Source: Archegozetes longisetosus (taxonomy: Eukaryota > Arthropoda > Arachnida > Sarcoptiformes > Trhypochthoniidae). From it: a stretch of 64,000 nt of DNA. The stretch spans positions 1,804,001 to 1,868,000 of the forward strand of contig JAEMBT020000002.1 of NCBI GenBank assembly GCA_018873245.2. The letters are read 5' to 3'. Of this stretch, positions 27,101 through 39,652 are shown piece by piece (the stretch's first letter is position 1; each line of letters begins with the position of its first letter). The position numbers and the translations under genes are program-made. The notes under the pieces were generated by a model. It had not been told where the DNA came from. It ran no database searches and saw only the letters and a list, made by a program, of their open reading frames with translations.

Positions 27101-30100
27101 AATAAAATTTCAAATACAAAATTTGCTTATTAGCGTAGGATTAAAGTTGATGTCAATTATGGGCTGAAAGAGAGCATCTACTCTGTGGATTAAACATAAT
27201 TAAAACTTATTTATTAGGCTAACAGTTGTTCGCGTGTTTATAGTTCTAGGATAACTTTATAGCCTATCGGCTAATTAGACTGTTTTCCAAAGCTTTCTAT
27301 GAAATTCTCACTTACTTTATGACATTTTGTTTTGACCATATACTAAATGATTAAAACTTTGCCGGAATTCGACTATTAGTTAATAGCTTTGTTTTTTGCG
27401 AATAAATGTTTAGAGTAGAGGTAATTTGTTGCTATAAACCATTGTCTACAATATAGTAATAAAGTTTAGCTCGATTTGCTTTCCTGATTTTATTCGCTTG
27501 ATTAATGATTTATATCCTTAACAACTATTAATAGAGAACTTGAGTGTTAAAAACGATTATTTTTGAGATCAGTTCTGACATTTTTTGACAAACATTTCGG
27601 TATTTTTGCATCATTAAGAGATTGAAGAACTTTGTTTTTCGAAAAAAAATTTTCTATTAATTAGTTCTTAAATAAAATTGTTATAAAACTTGATAATGAG
27701 TAAATTTTTAGTAAATATTACATGAGTCTAATTATAAGTCGCGTTTAGTTAGGCTCATAATTTCAATTTTGAAAAGCTTATATGAAGCCTTGATGCATTG
27801 GCTTTTTTTAAATCACACATAAACTCTACTTATATCATATCTAAAAGTTTTAAAGTTTATTGAATCAAGTTTCTTTTCATAATAACTAAGATTTTACAAC
27901 AATATAAATCTTAATTTTGTTTTTAAATGATTAAAGTTATTATTTTTCGGGTCACTAAGATGCAAAAATATCAATTTTCACGAACCAGATGATACAATTT
28001 TTTTGATATTGTGTTTGAATGTCAAACATTCACAATAGTTCTTAAAGAAAAAAGAGCAAAAGGGAAAGTAAAAAGATTTGTTACAACATATTGACATCTC
28101 GGAGGAAAAATTTAATGTTTGGAAATAAATATTCATTACAAATATCCGAATAAAAAATACATTTGTGTGATAAATAATGAAAAAATTCAAATTGTAAAAT
28201 CAATTTTACTCAATAATAGAAAAAATATACTAAACATAAAAGAAAAAAGTTTAAGACTTTTCTTATATAGTACGTAATACTTTATCGTTAAGCTTAATAT
28301 AGTTTTATTATATAATGGGTTCTTGCGCTACAAATTGTCTGATTGGAGGCTATGAATAATGACGAAACGGAATATATTTTCTATGAGAAAAAAGCGTTTT
28401 TTGGCGCAAGTGCTCTGAAAATTGAAGCCAAATATCGTGAAAACCAATCGTTTTTACACTTGTACTCACTATTTCTCTATTTTCTACCTTTACTCAAACT
28501 TAACTTTCTTTCAGAGTAATAGTGATAGAAATCGAGAAAAAAATTAATGAATCTCTTCTTTTTTTCTATACACTAAAGAAAGGAGTTTAAAAATCTGATT
28601 GTGTTACATATTCAAAAATAAATTTATAACTTTTCCTCAATTTCAAAGGTATGTTATGGTAATTTAAAATTTTCTTTAAGTAGATTTTCGAAAATTTAAT
28701 CATGAATTCGATCAAATAGAAAATTAGATTATTTTTATTGAGGGAAGTAACAATTTTCCAAAAGACAAATGAAACTTGATATAAGGCAACTATTTCACAA
28801 ACAGAGGAAAACCTCTTTCCATATAAATGAATAATTTTCTATTCTCTTTTAAACTCATTTCTCAAAAGCATTCTCATGCTCTCAATATGATTGTAGAGCA
28901 GGAAAGTGTCATTTAAGGCCAATTTTTAGGACAAAATAAGATTAAACTTCGAATTTATTTTACTTTTCTTATATTGGATTTATCTATTGCTATTGAAGAC
29001 AAAGCTTTATCTCTTTTGTTTTGCTGAATGGACACAAGTTTACAATTCAATTATATGCGAGACAAAGATAAGATCATAAGTAGCTTCAAGACTGAAATTC
29101 AAAACAGATTTTGAACTTTTCCTATGAAAAATCGAGTTCCATATTCGTTTGAGAGTTGTGTAGCTGCTTCCGTTTCTTGAAATGTTTTCATAGAATTATT
29201 GATCATTAAATGAAGCTAGAGCATAAAAACGATTTTAAGATGAAAAATTGAGTTAATTATGATTCTATTTTCTCTGTCTAGTTACGAACATAGGGTTATC
29301 GCTAAGATCTAGTATGAAAACTCAACGTTAAATTAATTTAATGTCTTAATTATGCATTAAACGAAAATCTTATTTAGGAAAATAGAAAAAATAAATTTAT
29401 TTCGTTGTTACTTTAAACGTAAACGAATTTATTGCTGACCGTTCCTGAAAGTATTGATCTGTTTTTTGGAAGATAGTAAATAAGAAATAATATTTTGTTC
29501 ATTCTGATCTATGGATGCAATCTAATGAATTACTATTTTGTTTGACTTTAATGTATGAGTGCTTAAAACTTTCAGATATCTAGATATGAATTGATACTAA
29601 GGAACAATCAGAGTTTAAAATAATATTCAATTTAAAACTTGTAGGCTCTAAGATAATGTATTTAATAGGCTGAAAGTATGGTACAATGTTTTGAGAAACG
29701 AGAAACAAAGAGTTACTGAAGCTAATTAAAATTAAGATAACATTTTTTGGTGTTTGACCTAACTTCCAGATTGAGTAAAAATAACGATAAGGCAGACAAG
29801 CATATTATTGAGAAAGACTAAACAGTTTCTCGTCTAAACAGATGAAGATCCTGAATCTCTGAAAAATTCAATATAAGAAGTAATTGTAAGAATTTATCCA
29901 AGAGTAGATAAAATGTATTATCTTTTGACTCTCTAAATAAAAGAACAGAAATTTATATAATATTCTCGTATTGTTCCGCATTAAGAATTTTGAGAACGTC
30001 TTCAGAGATACTTAGGCTATACTAGGAGTAGAAAAAACTAAGTAATAATTGGAGTCATTCGTCAATTACGTGAGTGCAATGAGAATCTGAGAAATAATTT

Positions 30101-33100
30101 ATTTTTCATAGGAGAATGCAGTACCAGATAAGTAACAGATATTACATGTGATTCACTTATGAGATTATCATCGTTTGTACCATAGTCTAAGGGCATCATA
30201 CCCTAGAATAATGTGATACGAGAGGTAATTAATGCAAGCATTTTCTGACGCATAAAAAAGTAACACTTTCTATAGCTAACTTATCATAAGAATCACATCT
30301 CTCGAGGCTAAACTTTTGTGTGCCTATAAAATACTTTACCTAATACTTAATAAATTGAAATCACAAATTTAATCAGACTAATAGATGCGTCCTTGATTTT
30401 AGTAGTAAATTGTGCCTAAATTGTGTTTATTTCTCATATTTGTTCGTTATTTATTAAAGAATAAGTCAAATAGTTTTAGAACTTTTTTCACTTTAAAGAA
30501 CAGTTTTGTTTTTAGAATTTCTATATAAACATAAATAATTAATTAGAAAAATTAATGATTTGTTCGAGGAAAGTATTAGCTAATTAATTTGCTAAATAAT
30601 TTGCTAAATAATTTTACCTTAATATAGGAGTTACAGCGGTATTTTTTGGGACTAACAAATTCACGTTAAAAGTGAACTTTTTGCTCAGATTAGTGCTTAA
30701 ATGCGAAGAAAATTAAGTGAATAAAAGTAAATTTCAAGAAAAGAAAATAATAGATCTTTAAAATTTAGTAGCATTTAGCGCAAACTTCTTGTCAAGTTTC
30801 CTAGGCTTATTTCGCGTTATGTAGAAATTATTACTAAATGGTTGATTGTGATACAATGAAAATACTATGGTTATAAATTAATTAATGAAAAGTTTAACAA
30901 CAGTTCAAGTATAAACTTTTGAGATCGATAGTTAATTTTCAAAATTCAAAAGCTTGTTCATCTAATAATGGCTTTTATATTGCTCGACTGAATTTTTAAA
31001 GAATCAGTAAACCCCTGAAGCCATTTCAACATATCAGTTGACATAAACCGAATTAATCTGAGTTTCGAAAACAAAATATAATTGACTTACTAAATAGTGA
31101 AAACAGTATGAAGAGCATCTCTTATATGAATCGAACATTTTACTCTTTTGCAAAAAAATGATTTTACTAATATCAAAACTTTTTCTAATTTTTTTATACA
31201 TTGAAAATTCAATGAATACGTAAAAGTTGTCGAAAATCGCGACAACTAATGAAGAATAACGACATCCTAGTTATTATTTTTTTCATATGTTTTATGTTCT
31301 GCTCTACATTCTCGTGATAAGAACATTTATCAAGTCATAAAAAATAATCTTCTCATTCATTCTTAACTGAATAAAATATGATTTGAATCTCAGAAATGCA
31401 TATCTCGAAATCAGTGCCGTACATGTTTGTCGAAGTTCAATCCATTTTTTCATTATTGGAATAGATCAAAATAATTATTTCTATAGTAATAGGACCTAAA
31501 TGTCAACAAGAGTTTATGAATTGAGAGATTATTTTGATTACTTTTTTCAAATATCTAGGTTTTACGAAAGGTGGCTTTATGAGTCTCAAAAATAAATCCT
31601 ACGAATGTAGTAGAAATTAAATTTTAATAATTAATTTTAACTTCTCTTTCTCTACATGAAAACCAACTAAACTTCACAAATAGTGTCAATTTAAAGAGAA
31701 TAATTCCACTCTAAACAAATTAAACAATACTTGATTGTCTAGAATGCACCGATGACGAGAGAATTCCCTTCCCCTTCTCCTGAACTGCTCCATTTCATTA
31801 TGCGGCACTGTCCAAGAGATAGAATATTTTTAAAATGTAGTTTTTCGCTATTGACGCATTCGTGTATCGATGTTGAAAAGAGCTTTCTGAAAGTTTCGGT
31901 TGATTGCGAAACACTCGAACCTTCACACATTTCTATAAGTCTGTCTTCTTATACGATAGTATCTTTTATATGCAATTTAAATAAACTTTGAAAATATTAG
32001 AAGATCTTTCAAGGTCATTCTTGGACGATAAGCTCTTTATCATTGATTAAGTTTTATCTCATTTTGAAATAACAAAACACAGTTTTTGAATTGAGTTAAG
32101 GTTCGTTACGGTTGAATAATACGTTAATTAGCTTTACAAAAGTTTAAAAATTATAATCTTCACAGCAGACTTATAAGAATTTTGCTAATTTGAAAATTAT
32201 GTGCTTAAAACCTAATGGTTCGTTACTCGTATTAACAAGAAGAAGAATTGAATGTATTTAATTAACGAGTCATTAATTTTAATGAGAAGTTTCTTAGAAA
32301 TTCATATTTTGACAATAAAGTAAAATCACGAACAATTTTAAAGATTCCAATTTTACACAAATCAAAATTTAGACTTTCTTTATGGAGATATTATTCATAT
32401 TTTGTCTTATGAATACTTGTATCTCATAAGTAATAAACTGCAAATTATTATTTTTTTCAAAGCCTAGATTTACTTTGATTCGACAATTTCATTTATCACA
32501 GCAGAAAATCCTTATACTGGAGTTTATTATATCGAAATTTTTTCTAACATTGAGTGAATGCAAGTTTTGACGGCACTATCAAGTGAAGGTTTGTTTTCAA
32601 AGTAAAATAAATATTGCGTCAAGTTTCAACTAACTTCTTGTATGGAACGAACCATGGAAGTACTAATACTAAAATTCGAATCTATATTGTATTTTTAATC
32701 CTGTTCTTAATTTGTTTGTCCTGACAATACTTTGATAGAAATCGATTCAATGAGCGAAGCCTTAAAATCGAAAGAAACAACATATCGGAAAATTGTTTGA
32801 TTAAATTTAGTTCGCGATCATTGAACCAATGATTTTATTATCGTAACAAACAGAAAGTTATGCCGCTTCAAACACTCATTGAACAGAGAAATTAACCAAT
32901 AATGTTATCAATGTTTTAATTGAACCACTCCAACATCACATTATTGAAACATTTCCATTAGATACAGAATAAGATCTAAAGCCTAAGTAGAAACAGATTA
33001 TATAGTAATCTTTTGGTTGATTAAGCTTTTATGCACAAGTTATGAGTGATCAAATTATCGACTAATTAAGAAAATTTTAAAACATTTAGCAACACTTCGT

Positions 33101-35015
33101 GGATGAAATAATCCTAAAGAAGACGTGCGAGACTCTCATTATGTTTAATGTTATTCTCATAATAAATTGATTCTCGAAACTCTATTCTATGGAGCTTCAT
33201 TTTTATTCAACTAATTATTTATCTTTCTAATTAACTCTAAAACAAACACTGATCCAAACAATACTCAAATTTCTTGAGCTCTCAACATCATTGTTATAAT
33301 GAGAAACATATCGTTCTTCATAATACACAATACATAATACCTTTGAAAAGAAATTGTACTATTGTCGGCAATTAAGTTTAAAACTTTATCTTTTGAATCT
33401 ATACTTTTTTGTTGTGAAGACAAGTTTTTTGGCTTATATTTGATTCTGAATAACGTGTTGAAAGAGTATTAAAAGTCTCAATGAATTTATATCTTAACTA
33501 AAAGTTATTGTTATTTTACGATATTATTCTCATGTGGCTAACTATTGAAAGGGAATATTCCTAACTAAATCCTGATCAGATTTAGAAGTTATCGTCAATA
33601 GTAGAAAGAGTAATAATCATAAAAAATAGAACTTGATTCTTACTAAGAATTATTGTGTTATAAAAATAGATCTGACAAATTATTTCACAAATGATTTCCG
33701 TTTGCTTTGACATTAATATAAAATTATTTTCTATACTTCAAAGCAATGAAAAAATCTTAAATATATTTTTGTTCCAAAACAAGAGTATTCTTTTCTATCC
33801 ATAGAATATTCTTGTCTTATCAATATCTAAACGGTAAATTTAAAATAGATTCCGTAGCTACTTATTAATCATTCAATCGTTTAGTCTCAAGAGAAAATCA
33901 CATTCAAAGAGTGGTTTATAACTAGATATCTCATTTAAAACACCCGCATCTCATGTCATAAACAATGATAATAACACTTGAATACATTCAAGTATTGCAC
34001 ATAGTATTTAGATTTTTAATGAGAATATTTTTCGATTTATTGAAAGCCCCATTGAACAATCCAGTTCACAGAACATAAATTACAATATATTGAATAGATT
34101 TGTACATTCGAGATTCTATACTTGGAAATCTTTCAATCACTATAGAAATTCTCAATAGAAATCTCTATTGAATCGTAAAGTATTTCTCTATTCAATAAAC
34201 AGCCTAAAGTACTGTTCGGAGATATATATATAAATAAAGTAATTTACATTATCTCAAATGGATATTCATTGAACTATTGGAATATAAAACTGAACAATAC
34301 TCTTGTAAAGGAGATTATAAGACAATAGATAGGAATTTCTTTCAGAAATATTTTGTTTTGATGCATAATTTTGTTATTTATAAACAATCTTAGCTATAAA
34401 GATAGTTTTCTAAAGCAAACAATTGCATTGTTGAACAGAAACTATTTCTATAAAAAACAAAATATGGATTTTTAGGGCTTAGAGTAAGTAATTTTTCAAA
34501 CTTTGATATCAGATTCTAAAACATTTAATGAAAATTGAATAAATGACAAATGTTTGATAAGATTCCACAATTTCTGCTAAACATATTAAAATTTGATCAT
34601 AAAATGAGTTTTTATATTTCACAAGTACCAATTTTAAGCCCTACACGCAAAAGTTATTTAACTTGTGAAAAATAATAGCTTTCTCTAAAAAAGATTATCA
34701 CTAATTGCAAGACATTCATATCTGTCAAGAAATAAATATAGATAAACATAAGTACAAACGCCAAGGTATGAAAACGTATTTATGCAAATAAATTGTCACT
34801 TTAGAAGAAAAAGTTTAATGAGGGAGACATAAAACGACTTCAAGTTAAAACTTGATAAATACTATATGAAAGAGGAAAAGACAAGCCTTTCAGTACTTGA
34901 TTGTTAGAGGAACGAGCTTTTTAGGGCTAGAAAGGAAAAATAATGAAAGAGTCTGTACTCCTTCTTATGGTATGTGATCTTGTATTATGTAATCATAATA
35001 GGCTTTAGTAATAGA

Positions 35016-35034
35016 AATAATAATAATAATAAAT
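35016..35034. repeat. (AAT)n microsatellite
   Basis: AATAATAATAATAAT run of about six trinucleotide units. Confidence 0.8.
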
Positions 35035-35274
35035 AGTGTATAAAGAAATGAATACTAGTCTGACATTTATATTCATTTAGAGACTTGTCATAACATTGAG
35101 GAATCAACAAAAGACTACAAAAGCTATGACCGAACTTACTTAGCATAAAAATTTGTGCACACGTGTCATGTGCGACTTGCTTATTTTTATTTTTCTAGTT
35201 ACATAAAAAATAAGCTTCACTTAAGCTGAAAAGATAAGTTTGTTTTTAATTCTCTGCTTATAATCTAAATTATG

Positions 35275-35277
<3 letters not shown>

Positions 35278-35310
<33 letters not shown>
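35278..35310. repeat. (TA)n microsatellite
   Basis: Uninterrupted alternating A and T for 33 bp. It is the longest pure simple repeat noticed in the window. Confidence 0.95.
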
Positions 35311-35313
<3 letters not shown>

Positions 35314-36776
35314 TTCGAAAAATGAAAACTAAAAAACAAATATTTGAATTAGTTTTTAGAAAAGGCTCTGCTTGCTATTTGATAGAAAACTTTTCAATTA
35401 TTAAGTTTAAAAGGCTTTATGGGTTCTAGACCTGAATTGATAGTAATTATTAGAGCTTGAAATTAGAGCTGAATTCTCGTTGAAACATATTTCATAGAAT
35501 TTTGTATTTCAAAAACGATGTCATTTTTTGAATAACTTAAGCTTATTTTAAATTAAATTTTCAGAATTTAGAATTATTGATCAATATTGGAAGAAATTTA
35601 TTATTTAATAGGCTGATTATTTTTCAATCAAGAAATTATAGCTTTTCAAGAAATGAGCAAACTATTAAGATAGTCTGCAAGATATTGCCTGATCTTGTCA
35701 TTGATAAGTTATAAGATGTTTTTCATTATTTAGTTTGTTTTATTCATTAGAGAAACTTCTTAAATATTCTTCACTTCAATGACAAGAACTCACATGCAGA
35801 AATGGTTTATTACTTTCGATGCATAATACATTTATATATCAATTAATATATCTATTGTAGAACTTACACAGAGTTGAGTATCAGTGCAGAAAAACTACTT
35901 CTAAATTTTGTATTTTTAGAATTAGATCAGTAAAATGAAAAATTATGAGCAATTCTTCGTTCTCTACAATAGATCGTAATAAAAAAAGATTTTATTTGAG
36001 TGAAAAATACCAGATCACATTCTTTTTGTCATAAAATAAAGAGATTAATAAAATCATATCGAGATTGATAATCAATCAAGAGATAAGAAATTTATTAGAA
36101 CATTCTGTGCACGAATTCATTGTTCAAAAGGTCACCAGTTTTTGATTAATCTTGTTATGCATTTAAAACTTGTTTAATATTTTAAAAATACTTTGAAAAG
36201 CTTTTTGTTCATCATTTTCCTAAATATGAATTCTATTCAATGTAAATATAAAGCATATTACAATACGATAAATAGATCTCGCATTCACAATACATAAGTG
36301 AACAATATAGAAATGCATAATTTGTCATTCGCAACATGACATTTCGAATAAAAATTCTCTATTTCTCTGCATTTAATATTAGTTTCAAAAAATATTTTAT
36401 TTATCAAATATAGAGAAACATCTGATTTTCAGAACCAGACATCTCGTATAGAACGTTTATTTTTTCTATTCAAGTAGAGTTTGTTTTAATGTTTGGATGA
36501 GCCTCTGGTCAGCAAATTGTGGAATATTTTTTTGGATACTTTGAGAAAGATTTTCGCATTAAATAAGAGATCCTTTTGTTATAAGTTTTTTCCTTGAACT
36601 TATTCAGGAATGAAATCATTACTAAATTTCTGAAAAAAGTTTTCTGAATGAAAAATTTATATCAAAATATAAGAAACAAAAATTTTGCACGAATAATATA
36701 AGTACGTATTCCTCTTTAAAAGATCCTATATATACAATACAACCTCGATATAACTGAGTTGAAGGACAGGAGATAT

Positions 36777-37523
36777 GGTATTACGACGTAAGACCGAATA
36801 CAAAATAAGATCCAACATCAAATCTTCGATAAAATACAGTAAAAGTTGAATATAACAAATCTCGATATAAAGACATTTCGATATAGCAAACATATTTTAG
36901 GTACGATAAAGTTTGCACACATTAGATATAAAATACATTTGTTATAGAGCTTTTGTCAGTTCCCAAAAGTGTTAAGATGAAGTTTTCAACTTTAGACTGA
37001 TATAAAAGTCTGATTCTTTAAACGCTTTTAGACTAGTAATTTCAAAGACTGTGTCCCCAAAAACCTTCATTTCATGGAAAAGGAAATTTCAGATATTAAT
37101 GTATTTAAGAATAATATTGAGACGAAAATAAATGGTTTTTTGAATAAGTACTTTTATTTATTGCATTGACATTGTCGCTAAATGTAAACGCTTCAAACGT
37201 TGACATATTCCAACTTTGAATATAACATACAGCTTCATATAACAAATAAAAACTTTTACCCCTTAAGTGTTCGTTATACCGGGCGTTTACTGTATATAGT
37301 TTCACAAACAAATCCAATTAAATTGTAAATAAGAACATAACATATAAATAAAATTAATTCAGATTTTAAACTATATTGTATTCAGTCTTATGTTACCTTC
37401 TATTTTATTTCGCATTTCGGTCATATGTTGCATTTGGCCTTATTTTCGGACTTTTCGTTTTGATATTATTAACTTGATCTTATCTCATTCGGTGTTATGC
37501 CTTCGATCTTATGTCGAGGAACC
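36777..37523. mobile_element. Composite non-autonomous DNA transposon, copy 1
   Basis: It begins GGTATTACGAC and ends GTCGAGGAACC, so the inverted termini are imperfect. The flanks GGAGATAT (36769-36776) and GGAGAATA (37524-37531) look like a decayed 8-bp target duplication. It matches the copy at 46115-47184 almost throughout, but lacks roughly 200 bp between the left terminus and the core and has a shorter, decayed sub-repeat array (GACCGAATGCGAC type). The 8-bp duplication suggests hAT or a similar superfamily. No transposase is encoded. Confidence 0.7.
36837..37292. mobile_element. pogo-like core nested inside composite copy 1
   Basis: It starts CAGTAAAAGTTGAATATAAC and, on the other strand, CAGTAAACGCCCGGTATAAC. 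It is flanked by TA on both sides (36835-36836 and 37293-37294), as expected for Tc1/mariner/pogo insertion. At 456 bp it is about as long as the solo MITE at 44245-44703. Confidence 0.6.
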
Positions 37524-37935
37524 GGAGAATATGCCACATTATATCGAGGCTTATGATTACATGCAATTTCTCGAAAAGTAAAGCAATTGGCTCATAATGA
37601 AGTATCGATTCTTTTACTTTCAATGCACGTCGATCACTGTATGAATTGGTTAACTATCTTTTGTAATTCTATCTTCAATTTATATGGTTGCATTCACAGT
37701 TAAATAATAAAGAACCTAATATTTGTCCGCAATTCTACTACTCATGGTATTTAACATTAACTTCGCTATAACTGAGTGCATAGATACATTGTTTTTGTTC
37801 ACTCAGTTATATAGGGTACTTCTTATAACGAAGAGAGTTATATCGATACTTTTTAGCATTAAGTCTATGTGGTTTTTACTAGAACTTTCAGAATCAGTCA
37901 TTACAATGAGCTTACGTTATACAGAGGTATTACTG

Positions 37936-39652
37936 TTATTGGAAAATATGACATAACCGAAAAGTTATTCCAATTAATAAAAGAAATAATTCTCGATATA
38001 ATTATATTGCATGTAACTCACGTCGAAGTATTGCAATAATTCATGCCTTAATGATTTTCGTATATGGTAATGATTTTCATACCTTATATTTAAATAAAAC
38101 AATAACACATCGATTATTTGACTGAATATCAAAGTTGGCAACAAATTCATAATTTATACCGAAATATGTCGTTTTTCCTATAGTTTATCTGTAGGAATAT
38201 TCTGCTTGATTAGATGATTTACGTAACTTAAAACCAATCAATAGGTTTTTTCCCATGTATCCAAGGGTAATAAATACTCTGAAAAGATAAGGTTCAAATT
38301 ATGAGTTTTTCAAATTTTTCTTTACTATTATCAATGGTTAGGATTGAAGTATCTCTGAAACTACTTTGCTGAGTTCTTAGTTTATAGCAAGTACAAATTA
38401 AAGCAACCTTTCTCTAATAGTATTAAAAGAGATTTTAAATTAAAATAACGTGCTGTTTATTCAAATTGTTTCCTATGAGAAAAATTCTACTCAATAAGCG
38501 GTCAAACACTAGGATCTAGAGCTCAGAGTTGAATTCAAATTTAAATAGTAATCGTTAATCTCGAAATTTTAAAATAGTGCGCTTTCTGTAAATTGTGCTT
38601 TAATTTGCACGCTATATCTTCATTCGAAATAATATTTCACTTAAATATGAATTATCGACGAATCGATAAGCAATTAAATAGTCTAAGAAATGTTAATAAA
38701 AGGATCGATTTTAATGATAAAGAATCGTAAATAAGCATAACGACGTATGCCTCGAGAGATCAACTTATGAGTTAGTATACGCTTGTGGTAGAAGTATATT
38801 GCTATGAAAAGTATAAAAAGTTATTTACGAGTTTTGACAATAGTCTGCAAAAAGTAAGTTTGACAAAAGGAAAAACTATCACAATTCGAGTCACGAGTAC
38901 TTTTATATTTATTTGAAAACTACAAAAAGATACATAAATTTTAAGGTTTTGGTCTGCAACATATTCTAGATCTTATCCAGTATCCTTAGGGTTTCACTTT
39001 TTCAATAGATTCCTCGGACATTAGTCGTGTACTTGTAGTGAAGAATATGTAATAAAGAGGAAAAAGAAAACGAGTCTTTATTTATCTTCTTGAAATCCAT
39101 AAGTGGAGTAGAACAGAATTGAAGTATAAAAACTTATTTATTAGTTTAGACTTGAAGTGTTTGGTCATTGATTCATAGATAGAGATAAATCATTCTTAAA
39201 GTTATCTTAAATGACACAACATCGAGTCTTCTTTAAGTCAGAGCTAGAGCATACACCTAGACCAGATATACATTGATCTTTTTACGTAAAACAAGGACTA
39301 GTTTAACCATTTTTCAATTAATAAACAGTTATTTCAATGTATAGTCTATTGAAGAGCCCTATTATTTGATTACAGTTGGCATCAGAAACACATTCGATAT
39401 ATAAGACTTCATAATAAGGTTGATTTCATGCGCCAATCGATATAAAACTACTTCTATATATTTACATTTTGTGGCAAAAAATAAGAGGAAAGGAATCGGT
39501 AGTTTTCTATAGGAGCACAGCATCAGAACAAACAGTACATTCATTCAGGTGACTATCGAATTGGTTTTAAGGCTAAAAACTTGCTTTTTGTGGTATTGCT
39601 CTAGTAATCAAAAGTTTTTTTGGTGGACTTTATTGGTATTCAACCATAAATC
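37936..39652. other. Upstream region of precursor gene B
   Basis: No coding sequence recognised. The small open frame at 39362-39544 on the minus strand has no support. No TATA box or CRE comparable to that of gene A is evident before ATG 39653. A donor-like TTCAG|GTGACT at about 39550 leaves room for an untranslated first exon. Confidence 0.4.

Larger units (their letters stand above)
14510..36734. other. Gene-poor block between precursor genes A and B
   Basis: About 22 kb in which I can support no intact gene. Open frames of 60-80 codons (17289-17501, 22118-22315, 27978-28190, 31739-31991) look like chance. Short stretches that resemble broken peptide cassettes or mobile-element remains (15661, 16766, 28352, 34911) are treated as findings. 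Minor tandem duplications occur at 18845-18863 and 30585-30612. Confidence 0.5.
36735..37935. mobile_element. pogo/Tigger-like MITE relic carrying a nested insertion
   Basis: The left end starts CAATACAACCTCGATATAAC after a TA. The right end, read inversely, starts CAGTAATACCTCTGTATAAC. This CAGTA...CCTCGATATAACG type of terminus is characteristic of pogo/Tigger relatives. Without the insertion at 36777-37523 the element would be about 450 bp, similar to the other pogo-like copies here. An internal 12-bp perfect inverted repeat, TATAACTGAGTG, lies at 37767-37778 and 37800-37811. The right flank is TT rather than TA. No transposase is present, so it is non-autonomous and old. Confidence 0.55.

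Noticed and set aside
31739..31991. Overlapping open frames of 63 and 79 codons on opposite strands in a GC-richer patch
   Set aside because: Neither strand shows a motif, signal peptide or convincing splice partner, and frames of this length are expected by chance. The raised G+C keeps a small exon possible.
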